A DNA stretch of 64,000 nucleotides from Isoetes taiwanensis (lineage: Eukaryota; Streptophyta; Lycopodiopsida; Isoetales; Isoetaceae), in NCBI GenBank assembly GCA_021234155.1, contig JAJEKV010000039.1, forward strand, positions 8,445,077 to 8,509,076. Reading direction: 5' to 3'. A model generated the notes under the pieces. It did no database searches. It was not told the DNA's origin and saw nothing but the letters and a program-made list of their open reading frames with translations. This document shows, piece by piece, positions 11,300-23,316 of the stretch (its first letter is position 1; each line of letters starts with the position of its first letter). The position numbers and the translations under genes are program-made.

Positions 11300-14200
11300 T
11301 CAGGTCGGCGCCTACTGAGGTCACCAATGTAATGCGTCAAGCTGCTACAGCATCCAGAGGCCCCATTGCTACCGCTACAGGAGCTACCCCACCGGGTGCC
11401 ACTCCTACTACTGCCACCAGTACCCCTACTGCGCCTCCTGCTCCCGCTGCTCCAACTGATCCTGCAACTGCTGCTCAGGCGCCGAACACTGCTCCCCCTG
11501 CAACCGGAATAGATCATCGTGCGTCTCAACTCTATTGCACCAGATATGGATCTCATTTTCCTCATGGAAACATGGGAACATGGAGGGCACAGACTGCCGA
11601 ACCTCCCAGTTGGGGCAATCAGTCTCACTGCACAAAACAGACAGGTACAATCGCTACTTGTGGGTGCACGTGCAGCATGACAATGATAGCATCCTCTTCG
11701 TAGCAGCATGCTATTTTCCACATGCCGAGAGCAACTTTTATGACATTCATTCGGGTGTGGATAGATTGGAGCCCTATGTCGATCTATATGATGACATACA
11801 GCAGCACAAACAGTTGGGCAAGTTTATGCCGCTTGGAGACTTTAATGCACGCACAGGAGCCGAGTAGGTCCCGAAATTTGAGCCCCTGGCAGAGGACGTC
11901 TTGCAATGGAACCCCGCAGAGGTAGCTTGGTAAAGGATATCAGATGACAACCATATTTCACGCTATGGCAGGCAGTTGTTGCTGCTGGGTAGTATCTTTG
12001 ACCTGGTTATTCGTAATGGGTTGGCACAAAGGCCGTCTTCCAGCCGCTACACTTGTAGGCAGGAGAACCAAGGGGGCAGCTCTAGTCACTGTGGTGGATT
12101 ACCTGCTGGTCGAGGAACAAGATTTGCACCTAGTTACCCATTTTTCCATTGGAACAGACACTTGGGACGAGGAAGTGGACTCAGACCACCAGCCCCTGTT
12201 CGTGCATATACATTGGCAGGCTCCCCCTGCAACCACTGCCTCAACACCCCAGGTGCCCCAGCTGCGCCTGGACTACGACCGTGCAGGGACCTATGTCCAG
12301 ATGCTTGAGCATGATCTGGCGGGACTACTCCAACTCCCCACACTTCAGTAGCAATCTGTTCAGCTGACTCACATGCTTCTGATAGCTGCTGAAAGATGCT
12401 TTAGGAGAGGCCGCTTACGGAGAACCTCGGGTGCTGCCACCTTCCCCGCAACAGATGGTTCGATGATGAGTGTCGGGAGCTCAAACGCGAACTCCGGCAA
12501 GTTACTGATCCCACCTCCCGCCCACAGAGCATCAGTCAATACTGCTCTTTCCTCAAGAACAAGAAAGCCGGATACCTCGCAGAGCACCAGCAACAGATGT
12601 TCGGTCTCCTGGATCGGCATCCCAAGACATTCTAAAGAAAGGTATTGAGCAAGGAGCCCACAAGGACCTCGGAGCAATGGGTAGAGTACTTGCAATAGCT
12701 TTATGACCCGCTTGGGGGCGGGGCACTAGTGCCTCCACAGATGGGCATGGCTCTGGTCATCACAGAGGGGGATGTCATCATGGGCCTGCAACGCCTAGCT
12801 AATGGGACGGCAGCAAATTTAGATGGCATGCAGGCGGAACTTCTGAAATGGGCTGGGCTTCCACTGATGCCTTTCCTCACGGTATTATTCAATAAAGCAT
12901 TGCAAGAAGGCTTCCCTCGGCAGTGGACCACTAGTAGAGTTATGCCCATATACAAGGCAGGGGACCCTCAATGCCCAGCCAACTATCGTACTATTATGGT
13001 CAGCTCTCTCTTTGCAAAACTATTGGCTGGCATCCTTGAGCAGCGGCTGACAAGATGGGCAGAGGAGGCAGATGTGCGAGCTCTCACACAAGCAGGCTTT
13101 CAGCCTAGGCACTCCAGCATTGATCATATCTTCACTCGGCGCACACTAATTGAGGATAGCAGGAATCGCCGATAAAAACCTGTACTGTTGTTTTGTGGAT
13201 TTCGCAAAAGCTTTCGACACAGTGCCCCGGGACAAGTTATGGAACAGATTATGGCAGCTGGGGACCCCTCTTGACTTGCAGAATGCAATATACAGGCTAT
13301 ATGAGGCATGCTCAGGTCGTATCACATCATCAGGACAGCTGGTACTCAGTAATATTGGAGTATGCCCCCTCTTCCCCACACTCTTTGGCCTATACATTGA
13401 CCAGTTGGAAGATTGGCTTTCTGAGCACATCTCATGTATCACACAATCCGGCAACTCATATATGCTGACGATGTCAACATCCTAGCCTATACTCCAGAGG
13501 ACATGCAACGTCACCTGAATGCTCTTGACACTTTTTGCCGATTCACAGGCATGTGAGTTAACTTGGCCAAAACTAGGGTGTTGCTAGTTTCATCATCTCG
13601 CCCGCCAAGGCTTCCCTCATTCACTTACCAGGGACAAGATGTAGAGGTGGCTCCGACCTACAAGTACTTGGGGATCGAGTTCTCTGCTACCACCCACTAG
13701 GATGCTGCCATCAGGTTGGGGGTCGCGGCGGGTTGGAAAGCACTATATGCCATGCAGAACAACAGCCACAAGGCAAAGTTGTATGCCTGGGGCCACCAGT
13801 CACACTTGTTTAGGGCATTGGTCGAGCCGGTCCTCTTGTATGGGGAAGAAGTGTGGGGTCCGATGATATCCCTCAATACCTGGAATGACCTTGAGCAGGT
13901 GCAGAAAGCCTTCTTGGCACGAGCCCTTGGGGTAAAGTCCACAGTTCCACACCAGATCCTACTCCAGGAGACAGGTTTTTTACCCCTTCAACGGGCTGCA
14001 TTGGAACGCCATATTATTTACTTATAGAAGGTGGTCGCTATGGGTGATACACGTTTGCCAAATCTTGCTTTGGCCGTAGCGATGGGTCTCCAACGCCTCA
14101 AAGCCTGCTAGCAAGCTCCGTGGTTCTCACGTTGGGGTGTGCAGGCAAACAGATGCGTACAGCTACGGACAAAGAAGGATCACAATGCACTTACGATGTA

Positions 14201-14543
14201 CCTAGATGCTACTTTCCTTCGCAAGCTCTGAGATGCAGATGCTCTGGCGCACGTTTAGCTGGCACATTATCAGCAGCAAGTCAATCCTAGGCTCACGATA
14301 GGCCCACACCAGCACTTGTACACCCATCTGCCCATGAAGAAGCGCAGACTTATAGCTTCCATTCGCACGGGTGCATATTGTCTCTACATTGAGACAGGAC
14401 GTTGGGCTCGGGAAGCATGGGAGGAAAGGCTTTGTCAGTGTTGTCACCAGGGCGCCATTGACGATGAATGTCATGCCCTCCAGATCTGCCTAGCGTTTGC
14501 CCATATCCGTCCGCGGTATGTTCGATTACTAGTGTTTGGCTAG
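11300..14543 (+). pseudogene. LINE ORF2: apurinic-type endonuclease and reverse transcriptase
   Basis: Endonuclease: the catalytic LGDFNARTG motif lies at 11831-11857 and the SDHQPL motif at 12181-12198. Reverse transcriptase: early motifs at 12729-13175 (VMPIYKAGDPQCPANYRTI; AGFQPRHSSIDHIF), motif A FVDFAKAFDTVPR near 13195, and the catalytic YADDV at 13460-13474, reached after a frameshift. Thumb and C-terminal region: 13716-14030 (FRALVEPVLLYGEEVWG). A zinc-binding-like tail CQCC...DDECHALQIC lies near 14430-14490. Enzyme role: nicking target DNA and copying element RNA into the nick. Stops include TAG at 13698-13700, which is TGG in copy 2, and TAG at 14025-14027, which is CAG in copy 2. 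The ORF is non-functional. Confidence 0.9.
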
Positions 14544-14685
14544 GTGTTGCATTAACTATTGAATATGGAGTCAGTGGGCTTGTCGGGGTCATACCTCCAG
14601 GCAGTTATGGATGAACGGACTCAGTTGTGTCCTCTGGGACAGTATTGAACTGTCCTATACAGTTGTACAGTGTACCAGCATACTT

Positions 14686-14750
14686 ATTACTGCTAAGGTT
14701 TTTCCCTCGAAAACCCTACGGGGTGGGGGTTTTTTAATCCTGACAGTAAT
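14686..14750 (+). other. LINE 3' terminal RNA hairpin (copy 1)
   Basis: Outer arms ATTACTG (14686-14692) and CAGTAAT (14744-14750) pair perfectly. Inside, AAAACCC-TACG-GGG forms a stem closed by a UNCG-type tetraloop. A smaller hairpin (AACTGT-CCTAT-ACAGTT) lies just upstream at about 14647-14663. LINE reverse transcriptases of several clades recognise a 3' RNA stem-loop, so this is a good candidate for the RT recognition element. Confidence 0.65.
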
Positions 14751-14879
14751 ACACTTGCTGCTCTCTTTTTGTTTGGTTCCCATAGGCCTTGGTCTTCATG
14801 GACGATAAAGAATCATATTCTATTCTATTCTATCGTATTCTCTCTCTTTATTTTTTTGCTAAGTTAAATGGAGTAAAGA

Positions 14880-15310
14880 AACATCAACATGGCTTGCTAC
14901 GTATTTTAAGCGTCATTATATTAGCACAAAGCAAAGCATTAAAGGGTACCCATCATTCAATATTGAGTCCAATGGGTGTAAGGATCAACCAAATTAGGCA
15001 AAGCTATTGTCTCCAAGCTAATTTGACTCCAATGGGTCTTTATTTGTTTACTCAAGCATATGCCAGGTTGTAACAGTTGGTTCTAACAAACCATCTCTAT
15101 ATCCGCAAATAAAACCATTCTTATACCAACAAATGCATCCTTCAAGGGTTGTATTTTAACTCGGTCGTTGCTAAACAAAATATATTAGTGTGAACTCGTT
15201 ATTTGACCATTTCGTCGAAGGTAGACATACATTATTTTGTTGCATTACATTTGCAAATGCTTTTTTCACCTTTTTTTTAGAAATAAGGTTTTAATCAAAA
15301 TTTAAAGGTG
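14880..15310. other. Intergenic, nothing recognised
   Basis: AT-rich sequence between LINE copy 1 and the duplicated block at 15.3 kb. No coding or RNA signal seen. Confidence 0.5.
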
Positions 15311-15320
15311 GAGATCTGAT

Positions 15321-15960
15321 AAGATGGATCTAAGGGCTAGTATACAAAGCCCCTTTTCAAAGGGAAAAGGCATGAAGGCAATTGGAAGCGGCAGATCAAT
15401 ACCAGTTCAGACCAGTGTCGACCAGGGCCGATTCAGACTAGGGACAATCCAGACCAGGGCCGTCAGTCCAGGGCCAAATCTTGAAGCTTCAGATGCCTTT
15501 GAAGATTCATATGTCTTTGAATCTCAAAGTTTCAGATGTCCTTGAAGATTCATATGTCTTTGAATCTCAAAGTTTCAGATGTCTTTGAAGATTCATATGA
15601 TCTTTGAATCTTGAACCTGTAAGATCTTAGGACAAGCATATCAATGCAGATCCAGATGTCTTTCAAGATGTGGATCTAAGAGCTAGTATACAAAGCCCCT
15701 TTTCAAAGGGAAAAAGTAGGAAGGCAATTAGAGGCGGTAGACCAAGGCCAGTTCAGACCAGTGTCGACCAGGGCCAATTTAGAGGAGGGTCGATTCAGAC
15801 CAAGGCCGAATCTTGAAATTCCAGATGTCTTTAAAGATTCATATGTCTTTGAATCTCGAAGTTTCAGATGTCTTTGAAGATTCATATGACCTTTGAATCT
15901 TGAATCTGTAAGATCTTAGGACGAGCATATCAGTGTAGATTCAGATGTTTTTGAAGATGT
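15321..15960. repeat. ~346-bp direct duplication with nested ~43-bp minisatellite
   Basis: The sequence starting GGATCTAAGGGCTAGTATAC near 15324 recurs near 15670. Both copies contain a GACCAG...GGGCC-rich part and then repeated units of CAGATGTCTTTGAAGATTCATATG (about 43 bp; three units from 15486, 15533 and 15576 in the first copy). Non-coding. Confidence 0.75.
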
Positions 15961-16940
15961 GGAACCGCCAGATGTTGTCAACAGCTGAAACCCTCTTAGA
16001 AGATCTCATGGCAGACTAGAAGAAGCATGCCGAAACCCTATTAGAAGATCTCATGAGCGGTTTCTGCTACTGTATAAATCCAATGGCTTATTTATATGAG
16101 TTAAATCTTGTGGATATCTTGTGTAGTTTAAACTTGAAATTATGATTACAACTCTATTCATTCTCTAATTACTTGGTATGCACTGGATACCAAGGTTCAA
16201 CTCCCTACCGGTAACCATGGCCATGGTAAAAATATGTGGAATGAAAAAATCAACCTTAAACAGGGCCGGAATTGCCAAAAACATATTGCAGTGGCTAGAA
16301 TGAGATTTAACTTCGCCATAGCCACCAGTTCCACAATATTTGAGGAGCTTTCAGATATACATTTGCACAGAATAGCATGTATCGCTAGTCTCACGGAACA
16401 AAAAAAAAAAATTAGATTTCTTTGTTGTGGTGTGTTATGAGAGGTGTTTTTTTTTGGAAAAAAAAATAAAAAAGCAAAAATTCAACCATAGCTAGCTGCA
16501 ATTTTGATCTAACTATTTTTGAACAATTTTAAAAGATATTTACAAATATGCGAATACATAATTTATGTGCAAATTGTTTTTGATTATGTTTCACTAAAGA
16601 GGCATTTCAACAAATATTTAAAAATATTGGGCAAATAAATTTATAGAAATGGATACTTTTTGAATGAAAATATCATATATTGTATTCGGCATCTCTTTGC
16701 CTACTCACTTCCGTACGCACAAGGGGTGGAAAAAGAGAAACGTTTGTTCACGGCGGCCAAGAAGGTGGGGAAAGAGAAATGTTTGCTGCGGCCTTCGCCG
16801 CCACAAAAGTTTTTTTGTATAATGAACATTGCATCATGATGCCAAAAGCATATAAATAAAAAACAACACTAAATATGAACCCTTTGAACATTGCTGTTTA
16901 GGATCGTAAAGATACAAACAACGGGGGGTAAATCAAACTG
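15961..16940. other. Intergenic, nothing recognised
   Basis: AT-rich with a small inverted repeat TTGGTAT...ATACCAA at about 16172-16192 and A/T runs near 16400-16480. No gene supported. Confidence 0.5.
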
Positions 16941-16943
16941 AGT

Positions 16944-17346
16944 CCCTTTTTCCACATTGGTAGCAAAATATGGCTGTCATATACAATATAAGACACCATT
17001 TGTGACTCCAGGGCTAAAAATAAGACACACAAATTTAAACTTACTTTTTCACTGCATGGTAGTCATAAAATATGACACCACTAAAATACTAGTGGAAAAG
17101 CATGAAAAAATAAGACACGTCTTATTTTTTTTAGTTATAAATTCAATTAAGACTATGTGTCTTATTTTACGGCGGGGGAAATCCCCCGGAATAAAATAAG
17201 ACTCCATTTGCTATCCAAACCTATTCCGAACCTAAATAACTTATTTTTATAGTGGAAAAGCGATTTACTTTTAAGACAATAGGTGGCCAAACATCATTGG
17301 ATAAAATATATGACTTTTAAGAGATAAGACTACCGTGGAAAAAGGG
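16944..17346. mobile_element. ~403-bp MITE with CCCTTTTTCCAC ends
   Basis: The left terminus CCCTTTTTCCAC (16944-16955) is mirrored by GTGGAAAAAGGG (17335-17346). The interior is rich in AATAAGACAC words and has a CGGGGGAAATCCCCCG palindrome near 17173. A truncated inverted copy lies at 3958-4159. The target duplication is unclear. Confidence 0.7.
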
Positions 17347-17850
17347 CCTGAATTTCTTTCTTTGTTAATTGAACCCATTGGCCATGCCTGAAATGTAGTG
17401 CCTAGTGTTGTTATAGAGACATAATCATGCTGATTTATCATCATGGCTATTGACAAAATCATGTTGATTTTTCATCATGGCCAAAGCATTTGACTAATTT
17501 GGAACCATTTGATTATATTGGAACATGATATTAGAGACAACTATGGCGTTCATATTCTCAGAATTTCCAAATTTGAGAACCAGGTTAAGCTCAACATGGG
17601 ATTGTATTGACTATCTAAAGGACAGAAGGAAAGAAGAATCAAAACTATACTTAGTTGTATATAATGTGATAGTTAACCAGATAAATTTTGGAAGAAGAAA
17701 TAAACGCCGCCTTGATATTTCGGCTTTTTGGCCTTGTTTTTAAAACATGAAACTTTCTGTCGATGCCTTCTTGATTTTTTGGTGCCGGAATGTCGCCGGC
17801 AAAAAATCTGGACAGCCGGAAATATCAAGCCAGCGTTTATTTCGTCCAGA

Positions 17851-17948
17851 AATTCTCGCCGACAGAAAATTTCGGGGCGCGCGCCCAGGCTCGCGGCTGT
17901 CGCCGCTTGCCAGGGCTTTCGCCCCGAAATTTTCTGTCGGCGAGAATT
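17851..17948. repeat. 29-bp perfect inverted repeat, GC-rich hairpin
   Basis: The arm at 17851-17879 (AATTCTCGCCGACAG...GGGGCG) is the exact reverse complement of 17920-17948. The 40-base loop is itself partly self-complementary (GCGGC-TGTC-GCCGC). Diverged copies of the arm word TTTCTGTCGGCG lie outside, at about 17753 and 18041. The block (about 17.7-18.07 kb) is far more GC-rich than its surroundings, so it is probably a fold-back element. Overlapping ORFs on both strands are a by-product of the symmetry. Confidence 0.85.
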
Positions 17949-18069
17949 ACCTGTTCCGTAATCTTCTCCGGGAGAAGATTTCAGGGCGTAAGCTCTCATG
18001 AGCGACAATAGTCGCGAGTGATGGCATGCGCCCTAAAATCTTCTGCCGAGGAAAATTCTTTGACGAAAA

Positions 18070-18498
18070 AAAGGAGGAGAGTCAAATTTTTGCCGGGTTT
18101 CAACGTTTCCGGTGACAAAAGATGATAAACAGAATTAGAAATTCGACAGAGATTCAACAGAAAATGTGTCTTTGTAAAAACACCCTGAAAAGGGCTGAAA
18201 TTTGATGGTCCCTTTTTTTTCGTGTAAATAAATGATGTGATGAGCAATGCCATGTGGCCTCTTAATGATCCATTGCACATCCGTAGACTCTAGAGACACC
18301 TTTGTTGATTCTGATAGAGACGTTCACAAACGCTAAGACAAAAGAAATTAATAAGAGCACCATCAGCTAGCATTTTATACTACTATACATTTTAAGGCTA
18401 ATTGACTTTATGGAGAAATAGACAACACAAGAATAGCAGTGCGCTCAGAATGATCATCATGCTGAAAACATCCACATCCTTTTTGCAACAAGTTTGCC
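18070..18498. other. Upstream region of the lipoxygenase gene
   Basis: No ORF of note. It probably contains the promoter. A TATA-like TTTATAAG follows the G-box at about 18505; the transcription start cannot be placed. Confidence 0.4.
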
Positions 18499-18504
18499 CA
18501 CGTG
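18499..18504 (+). promoter_or_regulatory. G-box CACGTG upstream of lipoxygenase
   Basis: A perfect CACGTG lies 226 bases upstream of the lipoxygenase start codon. G-boxes are bound by bHLH/bZIP factors, including MYC-type regulators of jasmonate genes in plants. A six-base match by itself is weak evidence. Confidence 0.35.
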
Positions 18505-18729
18505 TTTATAAGCAAATACGACTATGACAGGCTAACCTTAAAGTCTTTATATGGCAATATGACCTTTGACATAGTCAGGAAATATTTTGGTGAATGGCAT
18601 CTGCTACAATTTGCTGGACGATAACGTGTACACATGGTACATTTTACATGTTAAGTTTTAAGACAAATCTAGAACAGTGCCCGCCCTACAAAGCTACAGA
18701 GCAAGCAAAAGTAACGTTTGTGTATAGCC

Positions 18730-21700
18730 ATGGCAATGCAATCCTGTTATCTAAGCACCTCCCTGCCCATGTCTGCAGAAGTCAAGCTCCAGCTATGGCA
18801 GCCAAGGCAGAATGGCCAAGGCCTCCTCTCACTCAATTCTCCAAGCTTTGGCCTGCCACTGCAGCAGTCCTTGCCTAGAGGACTCCATCATTCAGCCCAC
18901 CAACTTGCTCATATCACCCGACCCGCCGCGATTGGCGCCTCAATTGGGATCGCACTAGATCAGAAGTTGACCCTCAAGGGCACCATTGTTGTTTATAAGA
19001 AGCATCTCCTTGACCTAATTGATACTAAAGCAGATGCTGAGGATGATGCCCTTGACCTTCTTGGCCAGAAGGTCACCTTGCAACTCATTAGTGAAAGTGT
19101 TGACCCAGGTTAGTGTCTCACTGCCTACCAGAATCCCATTTTATGATGTTTTTAACTAGAATATTTGTACATTGTTTTATGTATCATTTTCTTTACCATG
19201 TTTGTGTATAAGTGTGACTTCTTTAACATGTGTTCATCTTGAGCAGCTACTGGAGATGGAAAAAAGACAGACCGCGCCGCAGTCAAGAATTGGTTTTTAT
19301 CTAAAGATCTGCCTGTAAATGACACAATTTGCTACAATATTGAATTCCATGTTAGCAAGGATTTTGGCACCCCTGGTGCAGTGCTTGTCCGGAATGCTCA
19401 TCCTAACGAGTTCTATCTTGAGTCTTTCACACTTGAAATGCCTGATAAGAGCTCAGTAACCTTTTCATGCAATTCATGGGTGTATAACTACAAGAAATAC
19501 AGTGCAGACCGAGTCTTCTTCTCCAATAAGGTACTTAAGTTGAAATGACTTTTCCTCTGAAAATGTTACAGAACTTTATTACTATGTACTATGTAAACAG
19601 TAACATGGTTCCCATCCTGTATTTATTTCATGGTATGGTTACTATGGTATACGTGTAACCTTCATTCGCTTATGTTTTAGGTAACTTGTTTGTGTAATGA
19701 AGCTTTCTACTTTGTTAATCTAATGCTATTTAGGCTGGTGTTTACGTCTGGCAAAGAACTCGAGATCTGGCACAGAAGAAATATTCCTTGTCCATAATCC
19801 TGAAGCAAATTAGCTCAGCCTTACTGATGCTTTTACGTACGGGGTTGTGCTGCAGCAGACCATTAAGAAATGGGCTTGTACAGCCATCGCCAAATCTTGG
19901 CCAGGCCAATTTCTTAGATTTGTGTCTGTCAAAGATTAAATCTTTCCTACACTAAGAACTCAAAGGAAAAAATACATGGTTTTGTCTATCTGAAACGGGA
20001 AATCGAGACAGACTAACAAACAATTTGACTATTGTTCGCAGGTCTACTTGCCTTCTGAGACTCCGGCATTGGTGAAGATACGGCAAACCGAGCTTGCAAC
20101 TCTGCGCGGCAATGGCAAAGGAAAACGCGAGGAATGGGATCGGATTTATGACTATGATACCTACAACGACCTTGGAAATCCAGATCTGGATCAAGACTTT
20201 CAGAGACCTACATTGGGAGGTCCGGCTCTGCCATATCCACGCCGCTGCAGGACAGGACGCCATCCCAGCTTACGAGGTATTAACAATATAAAAATCAACA
20301 AAGGCAATAACATTTCATGCCGGATTAAAAATTTTTAGGCTAATGCACTTACTTTGGAGCAGATCCGACAGCAGAAAGCGCCATCCTGATGCCGTTGCTG
20401 GAGGACCCATATTTGCCGAGGGATGAGGTATTCAGCAAGGTGAAGAACTCGAGCTTTTTGGGCAGATCTCTGAAAGGAGCAGGCCACGATATAGTCCCTG
20501 CTGTGGAAGCTTTGTTCGCGGGAGCCCAATTTAGGTCATTTGCTGAATTGAAGCGCTTTTACACGGACGGTCTAGATCTTGATTCGGTTTTGTATGGTAA
20601 CGTTACCAAAAAGAGCCCTCTCACCCTCATAGGTGAACTCTCTTCTAGACAGGAAACCAACCCTAGCTTGCTCAAGTTTCCCAAGCCCCAACTCATCCAA
20701 GGTTAGGTTGCTCCTATCCTCCCACTCTTAAACTCATCACAATTCAATTCAATTCACATGATGGAACTGTGTACCTTTGTGTAGTCGATGAGGAGTCGTG
20801 GATGTCGGACGATGAATTTGCTCGCCAAACTCTTGCTGGAGTCAACCCCATGATCATTCAGATCCTAAAGGTAACCAAACCAAACACGCTTTATCTCACC
20901 CAATGTTTGTATGAAGCCTCTCATGCTACAGGAGTTCCCTCCTCGAAGTAACCTTGACCCTGAGGTTTATGGACCGCTGAAATCGTCTATCACAACTGAG
21001 CTCATTCAAGATCAGCTAGAGGGATATACACCACAAGAGGTAATTCCTTTTAGATCTTATGTCTAATTACCATGTGCCTTATGTTGGATTTAATTTCTAG
21101 GCTGTGGAAGCAAAAAAGCTATTTGTGCTTGATTACCATGATATATACCTTCCTTACATAAGCAAGTTTAACAAGTTAAATGATACCAAAGCCTATGCAT
21201 CAAGGACCCTTTTCTTTCTGAACAAAGAGGGCACATTGAAACCGATTGCCATTGAGTTATCTCTACCTCGAACAGATAAACCTGGACAAACTAATAGAGC
21301 CTCTGTGTCCTCTGATACATCTACATCTGGACAAGCCAATAGAGTTTTTGTGCCCCCTAAGTCAGGACAAAGGGATTGGTTGTGGGAGCTTGCCAAGGCT
21401 TATGTTGCAACTAATGATTCGGGAATACATCAACTCGTTTCTCATTTGTAAGGGATCTATGATCCATTTCCACTAACATTTTCCTAAGTACAGCTTTAAT
21501 AACTCTTCAATATTTCTTGTAGGCTTAGAACTCATGCATGCATAGAGCCCTTCATAATCGCAATTCATAGACAATTGAGCGCACTGCACCCCATCAATCT
21601 CTTATTGTTGCCTCATTTCAAGAATACTATGTCCATCAATGCCAAGGCTAGAGCCAGTCTCATCAATGCAGGCGGTATCATTGAAAAATCATTTACACCG

Positions 21701-22639
21701 GGTAGGTACTCAATGGAAGTTAGTGCAGTGATTTATGGCAAGATGTGGCGGTTTGATGAGCAAGGTCTACCAGCAGACCTCATCAAGAGGTATCATACAA
21801 TGCCCCCTTTTAAACGTTGTTTGTCTTTAAATCTTCAAACACAACCACGAATGTTCTCATATTTTGAGGCATTGTTATCTTTTAGGGGGATTGCAGAACA
21901 TGATGACACATCAAAGCATGGACTCAAGCTAGCAATTGAGGATTATCCTTATGCGGTTGATGGACTAGAAATTTGGAGTGCCCTAAAGCAATGGGTGGAG
22001 GAGTATGTTGCTATATTCTATAAAGATGATAAGGCAGTATCATCTGATGAGGAATTGCAAAAATGGTGGACGGAAAGTAGAACAATTGGCCATGCTGACA
22101 AGAAAGATGAGACATGGTGGCCAGTATTAAACAGTATAAAGAACTTAACTGAAATCTTAACAACACTCATTTGGGTGGCCTCTGCACATCATGCAGCAGT
22201 TAACTTTGGGCAATATTCATACGAGGGATATCCACTAAATCATCCATCAAGAACCCATAAACTAATTCCAGAAGTAGGATCAAAAGAATATGAAGAACTT
22301 CTTCAGAATCCTGAGAAATGCTACTTAGCATGTGTGACCAATAAGATTGAAGCAGCTATTGTCATGACTGTATTAGAAATTTTGTCTACTCATGTTGTGG
22401 AAGAGGTATATCTAGGGCAACCTTTATGTGAAAATTGGGCTAGCGATGCAAAGATCCTTGAAGCCTTCGACCAATTTGGGAAGAGACTCAAAGACATAGA
22501 GAATCTCATAGTGGAACGCAATAAAAATAGTAAGAATGTCAATAGACTAGGACTTGCAAAGGTTCCTTACACTCTCCTTTATCCTTCCTCTGAAAATGGC
22601 CTCACAGGGAAGGGAGTTCCGACTAGTATTTCTATATGA
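18730..22639 (+). CDS. LOX: Plastid-type lipoxygenase, nine exons
   Basis: Lipoxygenase adds O2 to polyunsaturated fatty acids, the entry step to oxylipins such as jasmonate. Exons: 18730-19108, 19247-19530, 20042-20276, 20363-20701, 20785-20870, 20932-21039, 21101-21447, 21523-21789, 21886-22639. All introns are GT-AG, and the exons sum to 2799 bases (932 residues), the size of plastid 13-LOX proteins. The first ~85 residues are Ser/Leu-rich and look like a transit peptide. A PLAT/LH2 domain follows ([43 protein letters not shown]). The catalytic domain keeps the iron ligands: both His of HQLVSH, the HAAVN pair, and the C-terminal Ile of SISI. The start is the first ATG, in a GCCATGG context. 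Nothing is truncated. The 13- versus 9-specificity was not determined. Confidence 0.95.
21790..21885 (+). other. LOX: 96-nt in-frame intron of the lipoxygenase gene
   Basis: The donor AG|GTATCA and acceptor TTTTAG|GGGG join codons giving [11 protein letters not shown], matching the LIKRGMA...D consensus of plant LOX. The intron is 96 nt with no stop codon, so unspliced RNA would add 32 residues without shifting the frame. Confidence 0.85.
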
Positions 22640-22694
22640 AGATGGCTAATACTACATATATATACTACTCCTACTATATCAATATACTATTATC

Positions 22695-22700
22695 AATAAA
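22695..22700 (+). terminator. Poly(A) signal AATAAA after lipoxygenase
   Basis: AATAAA lies 56 bases after the LOX stop codon in a U-rich context, a plausible near-upstream element for 3' end formation. Confidence 0.5.
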
Positions 22701-22709
22701 CCACTATAT

Positions 22710-23316
22710 TTCTGTTTGTATGTCATGTACTCCACTGCGATGTACGACACATATTTCTATATAAAAAATGGTGCCTTGTTGTTTAGGGTCTACTTGAAGT
22801 TGTTAATGTATTATTAGAGCCAAAATTCATGATAGATTTATATACCAGTACGATGATGGTCAAATCCCCGAAATTTTATAGAGATTTTATTGGATTCTTG
22901 ATAATTTTGTAAGCATATTTTGATCTCTTGCGAGATTTTGACAAGATTATCATTTCGTTAAGAAACAACCGTAGATAAACAATATATTATGCAAAGAAAT
23001 TATTGTTATTTCTGTGTTGCACTACCACACATATTGTACAGCGTTGCTCATCATACTCTTTATTGGCACTTTTGTTCACTATTTGACACTATTTTTGTCC
23101 CATCTTTTTCCTTTTCAATACTTACTCTGGTTGTTTATAAAGGTGTTAAAACCAATTGCAGATCAAAGTTTGCCTTTCCATTTTTGCATATTTGTAGAGG
23201 TTGCTTATAGTGAAGACACGTTGCTTTTGTAGTTTTTGTCAACAGAGTTTGCAGTTTAAATTTAGAGCACTTAACTCATCTAGACCTTTATATTATTACA
23301 ATTGCGATTTGCTTGC
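22710..23316. other. Spacer between lipoxygenase and LTR element A
   Basis: AT-rich with no recognised gene. It ends at the TG of the element A LTR. Confidence 0.5.

Larger units (their letters stand above)
9149..14880 (+). mobile_element. LINE copy 1: near full-length two-ORF non-LTR retrotransposon
   Basis: The boundaries come from comparison with copies 2 and 3 at 59.7-64 kb: the 5' end starts CGAAACGTTTTTATG and the 3' end stops near GTTAAATGGAGTA. Order: AT-rich 5' block, CT-rich minisatellite leader, ORF1 (coiled coil plus RRM-like domain), ORF2 (endonuclease, reverse transcriptase, CxxC/DExH tail), a 3' hairpin, a TTCTA-repeat and a T-rich end. It is riddled with nonsense codons and frameshifts and is dead. 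The endonuclease plus ORF1-RRM architecture and the CxxC...DExHxLxxC tail differ from the zf-RVT L1 elements elsewhere in the window, so two LINE lineages are present. Confidence 0.9.

Noticed and set aside
17673-18011. Four overlapping ORFs in the palindrome
   Set aside because: They mirror one another across the inverted repeat and have no domain.
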